A stretch of DNA of 64,000 nucleotides from Cupriavidus neocaledonicus. GTDB lineage: Bacteria; Pseudomonadota; Gammaproteobacteria; Burkholderiales; Burkholderiaceae. The stretch is from positions 209,739-273,738 of the forward strand of contig NZ_AQUR01000103.1 of assembly GCF_000372525.1 (NCBI RefSeq). Direction: 5' to 3'. This document shows, piece after piece, positions 26,179 through 32,240 of this stretch. The translations under genes were made by a program, and so were the position numbers. Below the pieces are notes generated by a model. The model saw only the letters and a list, made by a program, of their open reading frames with translations, had not been told where the DNA came from and ran no database searches. Every line of letters starts with the position of its first letter. Positions within the stretch are counted from its first letter, which is position 1.

Positions 26179-26207
26179 TTGAGCGTCTATCTTCGCGTAG
26201 ATAAACT
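26179..26207 (+). promoter_or_regulatory. Autoregulated tetR promoter giving a leaderless start
   Basis: The -35 is TTGAGC (26179-26184) and the -10 is TAAACT (26202-26207), 17 bases apart, with TATCT-N6-AGATA in the spacer (26189-26204), related to the other operators. The tetR ATG at 26214 is only 6 bases beyond the -10 and has no Shine-Dalgarno, so transcription probably begins at or next to the start codon. Confidence 0.65.
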
Positions 26208-26213
26208 GCTTGC

Positions 26214-26780
26214 ATGAAAACCCAATCCGTACGCGAGCAATTGCTCGAGCACACCCTGATCCTGATCCGGCGGCGCGGCTTCAACGGCTTCAGCTACCGC
26301 GACCTGGCGGAACTGGTGGGCGTGAAGACCTCCAGCATCCACTATTACTTTCCGACCAAGGAAGACCTGGTCCAGGAAGCGGTGAAGGAATACAGCGCCC
26401 GCCTGGCCGAGCGCATCAACGGCATCGACACCAGCCTGCCGGTTACCGAGCAAGCCGCGATCTACCTGGCGCCGTTCCGCGCCAGTTGCGGCTCCGACCA
26501 GATCTGCCTGTGCGGCATGCTGTCGACCGAGACGCTGTGCCTGCCGGAATCGGTACACAAGATGCTGCAGGGTTTCTTTCTGCTCAACGAACAATGGCTG
26601 GCCGGGCTGCTGGAACGGGCCCAGCCCCATCGCAGCACGCCGTTCCCGGTGCCCCCGGCGCGGCTGGCACAGGTGGTATTCGGCTCGCTGCAGAGCGGAC
26701 TGATCGCGGCACGCCTGTTCGGCACGTCGGACCGCGTTGAAGCCGCTGCCGACACGCTGATGGCTGCCGTATCCGGTTGA
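26214..26780 (+). CDS. TetR-family transcriptional regulator, copy 1
   Basis: The protein has 188 residues. The N-terminal TetR helix-turn-helix spans about 8-55 (REQLLEHTLILIRRRGFNGFSYRDLAELVGVKTSSIHYYFPTKEDL). The C-terminal ligand domain resembles the YcdC/AcrR-like group with a Cys-rich stretch (CGSDQICLCGMLSTETLC). Its own promoter holds a palindrome like those before the repeat-protein genes, so it probably represses both itself and the cassette. The mRNA looks leaderless. A strong terminator follows 32 bases after the stop. The paralogue in copy 2 is nearly identical over the DNA-binding helix, so both should read the same operators. Confidence 0.93.
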   Translation: MKTQSVREQLLEHTLILIRRRGFNGFSYRDLAELVGVKTSSIHYYFPTKEDLVQEAVKEYSARLAERINGIDTSLPVTEQAAIYLAPFRASCGSDQICLCGMLSTETLCLPESVHKMLQGFFLLNEQWLAGLLERAQPHRSTPFPVPPARLAQVVFGSLQSGLIAARLFGTSDRVEAAADTLMAAVSG

Positions 26781-26812
26781 GTTTGCGCGCGATATCAGTG
26801 GCGCGTCTGAAG

Positions 26813-26847
26813 CCGTCATGTGGCGCGAGCGGCATGACGGTTTTTTT
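26813..26847 (+). terminator. Rho-independent terminator after tetR copy 1
   Basis: CCGTCATG (26813-26820) pairs perfectly with CATGACGG (26833-26840) around a 12-base loop, followed by seven T. This separates the first copy of the duplicated locus from the second. Confidence 0.9.
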
Positions 26848-26948
26848 ATCTGCCTGCCGCGCACCCCGTCGTTACGGAAAACCTGTTCATAAACAACGGC
26901 TTAAGGCGTTATGAGGAATGCCTATCGGAGCGATAGAAACGTTTTTCC

Positions 26949-26977
26949 TTGACTCTCTACCTAGTAGTAGATAGTAT
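26949..26977 (+). promoter_or_regulatory. Promoter with TetR-type operator in its spacer (copy 2)
   Basis: TTGACT (26949-26954) and TAGTAT (26972-26977) are 17 bases apart, with CTCTCTAC-N6-GTAGATAG at 26953-26974. The geometry equals copy 1, with one mismatch in the left arm. Confidence 0.8.
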
Positions 26978-26984
26978 CAAGGCC

Positions 26985-27068
26985 ATGGAAGCGCTGCACC
27001 GCCCCCAACAAGCAAGACCAGGCGGCACGCGGCGATCCCATTGCACGACCGGAAGCGGTCATTTTTTT
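26985..27068 (+). promoter_or_regulatory. Leader with start codon and terminator-like hairpin (copy 2)
   Basis: An ATG at 26985 again lies 7 bases past the -10 and starts MEALHRPQQA, like MAPLHRQRNQ in copy 1. GACCG-GAAG-CGGTC (27047-27060) is followed by A and seven T. In this copy the leader frame has no stop and runs in frame into the repeat-protein gene at 27177. Confidence 0.5.
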
Positions 27069-27082
27069 GAGGCTGGTTATCT

Positions 27083-27096
27083 ATCTACTGATAGAT
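27083..27096 (+). promoter_or_regulatory. Second TetR-type operator (copy 2)
   Basis: ATCTACTGATAGAT is an imperfect palindrome at the position matching 25460-25473. With its flank it repeats CTATCTACTGATAG, the reverse complement of part of the first operator of copy 1. Confidence 0.55.
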
Positions 27097-27176
27097 GCGG
27101 AATCGAAAGAAGGACTGCAACAGCCACTGATACCGAATTTCACGCGATCCGAAACCATCGCACCCAGGAGCCCATC

Positions 27177-27797
27177 ATGACCAAGACCGCCAAGACCCTG
27201 ATTACCGCCGCCACCCTTGCCGCCGCGCTCGCCGGCGGTGTCGCGCAGGCCGCCAGCGTGAACGCCAACGCCGGCGACAAGTACGGCTACAGCTATCGCG
27301 TCGGCAACGCCGATGCCTTTACCGACGGCGCCCGCACGGGCAAGTTCGACCCGTTCACGGAAGGTGCGCGCAGCGGCCAGTTCGATCCGTTCACCGAAGG
27401 CGCACGCGTCGGCAAGACCGACCCGTACACCGACGGCGCGCGCACGGTCGCGGCCGCGGTGCCGGCAGACAGCTACGGCTACAACTACCGCAGCGGCAAC
27501 GCCGATCCGTTCACTGATGGTGCCCGCGTAGGCAAGCCCGACCCGTACACCGACGGTGCCCGCACGGTAGCCGGCCTGGATCGCGGCGGCGTGTCGGCCG
27601 AGCCGGCCCGCAGCTTCGACCCGTACACGGACGGTGCGCGCGTCGGCAAGGCTGATCCGTACACCGACGGCGCCCGCACGGTGGCCGGCCTGGATCGCAG
27701 CGGCGTGTCGGCGGCGCCGGCCCGCAGCTTCGACCCGTACACGGACGGTGCACGCGTGGGCACGGTGGATCCGTACACCGACGGCGCCATCGCCTGA
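27177..27797 (+). CDS. Exported DPYTDGAR-repeat protein, copy 2 (206 residues)
   Basis: The signal peptide and ribosome site are near-identical to copy 1. The mature part has ten cores of the type D-[PA]-[FY]-T-[DE]-G-A-[RI]. It is longer because a KYGYSYR-type unit recurs as SYGYNYRSGNADPF and the TVAGLDR-GVSAEPARSF linker is present twice. The growth between copies suggests that repeat units expand by recombination. An in-frame upstream ATG at 26985 exists, but AGGAG and the signal peptide fix the start at 27177. No function is recognised. Export and TetR control suggest an inducible envelope protein. Confidence 0.87.
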   Translation: MTKTAKTLITAATLAAALAGGVAQAASVNANAGDKYGYSYRVGNADAFTDGARTGKFDPFTEGARSGQFDPFTEGARVGKTDPYTDGARTVAAAVPADSYGYNYRSGNADPFTDGARVGKPDPYTDGARTVAGLDRGGVSAEPARSFDPYTDGARVGKADPYTDGARTVAGLDRSGVSAAPARSFDPYTDGARVGTVDPYTDGAIA

Positions 27798-27871
27798 AAG
27801 CCGGCCGGCCTGGTGCCGGCCATCGACAAACACCGGGCCGCCACGGTGCGGCCCCGCTTCAGGAGTTGATC

Positions 27872-27973
27872 ATGCGTTGGCGTGACACTGCGCTGATCCT
27901 GGGCGGATGGGTAGGGCTTTGCCTGGCAAGCGGGTCCCTCATCACGCTGATCGCACAAACGCTGCCGGCCTGA
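27872..27973 (+). CDS. 33-residue membrane peptide, copy 2
   Basis: The ATG follows AGGAG. The peptide starts MRWRDTALILGGWVGLC and has one hydrophobic helix. It has the same length as the peptide at 26014 and about 60 percent identical residues. It lies between the repeat-protein gene and tetR, 32 bases before the latter. Confidence 0.74.
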   Translation: MRWRDTALILGGWVGLCLASGSLITLIAQTLPA

Positions 27974-28005
27974 ATGGCCCGGCGGCAAGCCGAGGAGTCG
28001 ATGCC

Positions 28006-28593
28006 ATGAATACGCCAACCGTACGCGAGCAACTGGTCGAACATGCGCTGGTGCTGATCCGCCGCCGGGGCTTCAACGGTTTCAGCTATCGCGACCTGGC
28101 CGAACTGGTCGGCGTGAAGACCTCGAGCATCCACTATTACTTCCCGTCCAAGGACGACCTGGTGCTCGAAGCGGTGCGTGAGTACAGCGCACGCAAGCGG
28201 GCAAGGCTGCAGGCCATCGATACCAGCCTGCCGTGCGCCGAGCAGGCGCGGCAGTACCTGCAGCCGCTGCGCGACGGCGCCTGCACCGACCAGGCCTGCG
28301 TGGTGGGCATGCTGTCGGCCGACGTGCTGACCATGCCTGACACCGTGCGCGCCGCGATGCAGGACTTCACCCGCCTTAACGAGCAGTGGCTGGCGCGCCT
28401 GTTCGAACAGGCCGCCGCCCGGGGCGCGGCGCCGTTTGCGCTGCCGCCGCAGCAGCTGGCGCAGGTGGTATTCGGCGCGCTGCAGAACGGGCTGATCAGC
28501 GCGCGGCTGTTCGGCACGTGGGAACGCGTCGATGCCGCGGCGGCGCTGCTGGCCAGCGCCATGCCGGTCGAGGAAGCGCTAGCCGAAGCGTGA
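28006..28593 (+). CDS. TetR-family transcriptional regulator, copy 2
   Basis: The protein has 195 residues. Its helix-turn-helix region (REQLVEHALVLIRRRGFNGFSYRDLAELVGVKTSSIHYYFPSKDDL) is nearly identical to copy 1, while the ligand domain has diverged more. Unlike copy 1 it has a GAGGAG ribosome site and no palindrome or promoter of its own in the 32-base gap after the 33-codon gene, so it is probably translated from the cassette mRNA. A repressor within the operon it represses would give a different feedback from copy 1. The ATG at 28006 follows the ribosome site; an ATG at 28001 is out of frame. Confidence 0.93.
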   Translation: MNTPTVREQLVEHALVLIRRRGFNGFSYRDLAELVGVKTSSIHYYFPSKDDLVLEAVREYSARKRARLQAIDTSLPCAEQARQYLQPLRDGACTDQACVVGMLSADVLTMPDTVRAAMQDFTRLNEQWLARLFEQAAARGAAPFALPPQQLAQVVFGALQNGLISARLFGTWERVDAAAALLASAMPVEEALAEA

Positions 28594-29331
28594 TCCGGCG
28601 CGCGCGACCGCATCGCATACCCACTGCGGGTCGTCGTGCGGCAGGTCATGGCCGGCCCAGTGGTGCGTCAGCAGGGGTACATCCCAGGCCTGCGCGATGC
28701 GCGCCGAACAGGCCGGGTTGACCAGGCGGTCCGCCGCCGAGGCCAGCAGCAATACCGGACAGCGCGGCGGCTCGGCGGGCGCGCAGTAGCGCGCGGCAGC
28801 CAGCAGTTGCGCCAGTGCGGCCTGCCGGCTGACCGGTGCGTCCGCCGCGATGGCCTGCCACTGCGCGAGGTCGGCGGCCAGCGTATCGGTGCGCGCGCAG
28901 GTGATGGCGTGGATGGTCCGTTCGCAATACGCGCGATCCCGCCAGCGCTGCGCCACGCGCAGCAGCCTGCCCCAGTTGCGCGGACGCAGGCGCTGCGCCG
29001 GCGTGCAGAAGGGCCGCATGCTGGTGTTGACCAGCACCAGGCCGCTCACTTCCTCCGGATACGCGCTGGCCCACTCGGTCGCGGCCATCGCCCCGAGCGA
29101 CATGGCCAGCACGCGGTATGGTCCCGGCACCCCGGCGGCGGTCAGCTGGCGCCGCACCGCGGTCACCATGTCGCGCACGCTCCACGGCGCGGGCTGCGCC
29201 GACAGCGCGCCATTGCCGGGCAGGTCAGGCAACAGCGGGCGTCCCAGACCGGCTGCCTCCCAGCGCGCCGGCAGCGTTCCCCAGTGGCGCGATTCACGCG
29301 TCAGTCCCCGCAAGAATACCCATCGGCTCAT
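28579..29331 (-). CDS. Alpha/beta hydrolase
   Basis: The product has 250 residues. The fold is shown by FLRGLTRESRHWGTLP at the start, DLPGNGALSA, a nucleophile Ser in AMSLGAMAATEWA, the acid in LLASAADRLVNPAC and the His in WAGHDLPHDDP. The start codon overlaps the stop of the upstream M14 peptidase gene (ATGA). Its 3' end overlaps the convergent tetR copy 2 by 15 bases. The substrate is not known. Pairing with a peptidase suggests a linked degradative step. Confidence 0.88.
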   Translation of the reverse strand: MSRWVFLRGLTRESRHWGTLPARWEAAGLGRPLLPDLPGNGALSAQPAPWSVRDMVTAVRRQLTAAGVPGPYRVLAMSLGAMAATEWASAYPEEVSGLVLVNTSMRPFCTPAQRLRPRNWGRLLRVAQRWRDRAYCERTIHAITCARTDTLAADLAQWQAIAADAPVSRQAALAQLLAAARYCAPAEPPRCPVLLLASAADRLVNPACSARIAQAWDVPLLTHHWAGHDLPHDDPQWVCDAVARAGSRFG

Positions 29332-30347
29332 GGCGGCTCCGTGTGCCAGTGCGCGTGTGCCTGCTGCAGCAGTTCGTCGCGCTGCGCGCCGCGGGGCAGC
29401 CAGCGGTCCGACGCATAGGCGATGCGGCCGAGAAAGTCGAACAGGCTGACGTGCCGGCGCAGCACGCGCGCGGTGCGGTGCGCCTTGATCGGGTTGAAGA
29501 TGCCCTCGCGCGAGAACAGCTGGCGCGGGTTTTTCTTGATCCACAGCCACGAGCCCAGCTCCAGCGTCATCGGCAGGAACAGGTTGCCGCGCGGGGCCAG
29601 GTCATAGGCGTGGTCCCACAGGTCGCCGTGCAACAGGTACTGGTGGCTCTGCGGCTCGAAGGTATAGCCATGGTGCGGGTGCGCCTGCTCGAACAGGGTC
29701 TTGAGCAGGTACATCTCGGCCAGGTGCGGCATCGGCCGGCGCGTGCGCGCGTAGGGAAACCAGATGCTGTCGCGCCAGCCGTAGCCGGAATGGCAGTCCA
29801 CCGCAAAGCTGAGCGGGCGCGGCAGCAGTTCCTGCCGGACCACGCGCAGCAGGGCGCTGCTTTCGAGCTCCATCGGCGCGCCCGCGGCGCCGCGGTACCA
29901 CGGCAGCCAGGCGCCGATACGCTGTCCGCCGGCCAGGAAGGGCACGGGCGCGTCGGCATCCTGCGGGCCGTTGCGCATCAGGTCGACGCCGTTGGGGTTG
30001 GCGCGCGTGCCGGCCCACATGCCGCCGGGATTGACGATGGGCATGAACACCAGCCGCACCGATTGCAGCTCGCGGTGCAGCAGCTCGTCCCAGGCCAGGC
30101 GGGACAGCACCGAACGCAGGTAATCCAGCACCAGTTGCGTGCCGATGCGCTCCAGCCCGTGTATGCCGCCGAAGATGCCGATGGCCGGCGCACCCGGGTC
30201 GCGGCTGCCCAGCGTGGCGACATGCACGCCAAAGCGGTGGCCCTGCACGGTGGTCTCGCACACCACCTGGGTATCGAGCACGTGGCTGCCGGCATCCAGC
30301 AAGGTCAGCAACTGATCATATTCCGGGAAGTCGGCGCGCGGGTGCAT
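29328..30347 (-). CDS. M14-family zinc carboxypeptidase
   Basis: The protein has 339 residues. Zinc and substrate motifs of the M14 fold are visible: GGIHGLERIG (His-x-x-Glu zinc ligands), NPGGMWAGTRANPNGVDLMRN (Asn-Pro-Asn-Gly substrate block), VDCHSGYG (third zinc His) and MTLELGSW (catalytic Glu). There is no signal peptide, so it acts in the cytoplasm, perhaps on short peptides or modified amino acids. It is flanked by an overlapping hydrolase gene and, 3 bases upstream of its start, the HAD phosphatase stop, so the three form one operon. Confidence 0.88.
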   Translation of the reverse strand: MHPRADFPEYDQLLTLLDAGSHVLDTQVVCETTVQGHRFGVHVATLGSRDPGAPAIGIFGGIHGLERIGTQLVLDYLRSVLSRLAWDELLHRELQSVRLVFMPIVNPGGMWAGTRANPNGVDLMRNGPQDADAPVPFLAGGQRIGAWLPWYRGAAGAPMELESSALLRVVRQELLPRPLSFAVDCHSGYGWRDSIWFPYARTRRPMPHLAEMYLLKTLFEQAHPHHGYTFEPQSHQYLLHGDLWDHAYDLAPRGNLFLPMTLELGSWLWIKKNPRQLFSREGIFNPIKAHRTARVLRRHVSLFDFLGRIAYASDRWLPRGAQRDELLQQAHAHWHTEPP

Positions 30348-30350
30348 GGA

Positions 30351-31052
30351 TCAGGTGGCCGGCACGCCTGCCGCCGCGAACAGCTGCATGACCGGCCAGC
30401 CACGCGCGCCGGCCGTGTCGCGCAGGGTCGGGTCGGGATTGACGGCGACGGGGTGGCCGACGCTTTCGAGCAGCGGCAGGTCGTTGCGCGAGTCGCTGTA
30501 GAAGGTGGCGTGGGTCAGTTCCGTGTGCGCCAGGCCGAGCGTATCGAGCCAAGCCAGCACGCGCAGCACCTTGCCCGGTCCATAGGCGGGCACCCCGGCC
30601 AGCGCGCCGGTGAATTCGCCGCGCACGTCGAGCTCGGCCTCTACCGCCAGCAGGTGCGGCACGCCCAGCTCGCGCGCGATCGGCTCGGTGATGAAGCGGC
30701 AGGTGGCGGTGACGATGCAGCACAGGTCGCCGGCGCCGAGATGGCGCGCCAGCAGGCTGCGCGTGGCGGGCGGGATCGCGGGCACGATCACGTCGCGCAT
30801 GTAGTCGGCGCGCCATTGCGTCAGGCGCTGGCGCGGATGGCGTGCCAGCAGGCCCAGCGCAAAGCGCGCATGGGCGGCGAAGTCGAGGCGCCCGGCCTGG
30901 TAGGCGGCCAGCCAGCGCGCGTTGTGCGCGTCGATCTCGGCCGCATCGGCGCCGCCGACGGCGACGAGGTAGCGCGCCCATTCGTACTCGCTGTCGAGCG
31001 GCAGCAAGGTGTGGTCCAGGTCGAACAGGGCGAGGCGAGGTGCGGCAGGCAT
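30351..31052 (-). CDS. HAD-IB family phosphatase (SerB-like)
   Basis: The protein has 233 residues. Motif I is ALFDLDHTLLPLDSEYEWARYL (nucleophile Asp in DLDHT). A four-helix cap follows. Motif II is in VTATCRFITEPIA, and motif III/IV is in the Lys of GPGKVLRVL and FYSDSRNDLPLLESVG. This matches the HAD-IB group that includes phosphoserine phosphatase and some histidinol-phosphate phosphatases. The start at 31052 was chosen because MPAAPRLALFDLD is the usual family start. The true phosphate ester is unknown. Confidence 0.9.
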   Translation of the reverse strand: MPAAPRLALFDLDHTLLPLDSEYEWARYLVAVGGADAAEIDAHNARWLAAYQAGRLDFAAHARFALGLLARHPRQRLTQWRADYMRDVIVPAIPPATRSLLARHLGAGDLCCIVTATCRFITEPIARELGVPHLLAVEAELDVRGEFTGALAGVPAYGPGKVLRVLAWLDTLGLAHTELTHATFYSDSRNDLPLLESVGHPVAVNPDPTLRDTAGARGWPVMQLFAAAGVPAT

Positions 31053-31195
31053 GCGGGAGGGCTCCGTAGGCGAAACCGCCAAGCTTGGCGCGGCGCGGTG
31101 ACCGCGCGGTGATGAAGGACCGAAGTTTTCCGATGCCGGCATCGGCGGCTGCAACGCGGCACGCGTGGGCGCTATTTTCACCACCATGCGTTGCT

Positions 31196-32089
31196 TCAGG
31201 CAGCCTGGACCGCGGCAGCCGGTTCGTCCAGCGCCACGCAATCCAGGAAGGCGCCGACCAGCCGCGTCTGCCGCCGGCTCTGCAGGCAGTACAGGTATTC
31301 GTGCAAGACCGGCGCGCCCGACGCAAACGGTACCACGCGCAGCAGCGGGTCGCGCGGCACCTCGCCCAGCGGCACCACGCTGGCGCCCAGGCCCTGGCGG
31401 ATCGCCTCGTAGATGGCCTCGCGGCTGCCGATCACGGTGTGCGGCGGCAATTCCAGCCCGCAGCCTGCCAGCGCGGTTTCGATCGTCTTGCGCGTCATCG
31501 AGCCGTGCTCGCGCACCAGCAGGTGGCAGCCGCGCAACTGCGGCAGGTCGATTTGCGCAAGCCGTGCCAGCGCATGGTCGGGATGCACCACCAGCACCAT
31601 CGGGTCGCTCGCCAGCCGGATGCGGGCCAGGCGGTCATCGTCCACCGGGTGCGACGACACCGCCGCGTCGATGCGATACTCGAACAGCGCTTCGAGCATC
31701 TGTTGCGAGTTGCCGATGTCCAGGCTCACATCGATCGCCGGATAGCGCTGCCGGAACGCCGCCACCGCGCGCAGGATGTAATACGGCCCGGTGGCGCCGA
31801 TGCGCAGGTTGCCGAAGCGCAGGTTGCCGGCGTTGCGCAGCAGGTAGTCGGCATTGCCTTCCTGCTGCATCAGTTGCTCGACCACCGGCATCAGCGCCAC
31901 GCCGACGTCGCTCAGGTCGACGCGGCTGGCGCGGCGATGGAACAGCTCCACGCCGTAGGTTTCCTCCAGCTGGCGGATGCGTCCCGTGACCGTGGGCTGG
32001 CTCACGCGCAACTGCCGCGCCGCCATGGTGATGCTGCCCTGGCGCGCCACTTCGAAAAAGGTCAACAGCAGGTCGCCTAGCATGGTCAT
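31196..32089 (-). CDS. LysR-family transcriptional regulator
   Basis: The protein has 297 residues. An N-terminal winged helix-turn-helix (FFEVARQGSITMAARQLRVSQPTVTGRIRQLEETYGVELFHR) precedes a two-lobed co-inducer domain. It is not divergent from a neighbour: the genes on both sides run in the same direction, so its target is not clear from position. The phospholipase gene upstream ends 152 bases before its start. Confidence 0.93.
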   Translation of the reverse strand: MTMLGDLLLTFFEVARQGSITMAARQLRVSQPTVTGRIRQLEETYGVELFHRRASRVDLSDVGVALMPVVEQLMQQEGNADYLLRNAGNLRFGNLRIGATGPYYILRAVAAFRQRYPAIDVSLDIGNSQQMLEALFEYRIDAAVSSHPVDDDRLARIRLASDPMVLVVHPDHALARLAQIDLPQLRGCHLLVREHGSMTRKTIETALAGCGLELPPHTVIGSREAIYEAIRQGLGASVVPLGEVPRDPLLRVVPFASGAPVLHEYLYCLQSRRQTRLVGAFLDCVALDEPAAAVQAA

Positions 32090-32240
32090 CCGCGCGGAGT
32101 TGGGGGGGAAGGTCCGGACCGGGCCGGACGACCGCGCAGTCTAGCGGCCCAATATGACAAAACGGCTACGCCCGCCCGGGCCGGGTCCGCTTGGGACCGG
32201 CCGGGGCGGGACTGGCGTTGCGGCCGGGCGGGCGTTGGCG

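Larger units (their letters stand above)
25295..26780 (+). repeat. First copy of a tandemly duplicated four-part locus
   Basis: This block holds a promoter with operator, a leader, a repeat-protein gene, a 33-codon gene and a tetR gene in the same order, with the same spacing, as the block at 26920-28593. The two share long near-identical runs around the repeat-protein start and clear homology in every part, so they arose by duplication and then diverged. Confidence 0.85.
26920..28593 (+). repeat. Second copy of the duplicated locus
   Basis: The layout is the same as at 25295-26780: promoter with operator, leader with hairpin, second operator, repeat-protein gene, 33-codon gene and tetR gene. 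Differences are an expanded repeat protein (ten cores against six) and loss of the separate promoter before tetR. Confidence 0.85.

Noticed and set aside
25331..27096. Short repeated CTATCTAC units as a CRISPR or insertion-site array
   Set aside because: The units are few, palindromic and tied to promoters; there are no spacers of regular length, so they are operators and not an array.
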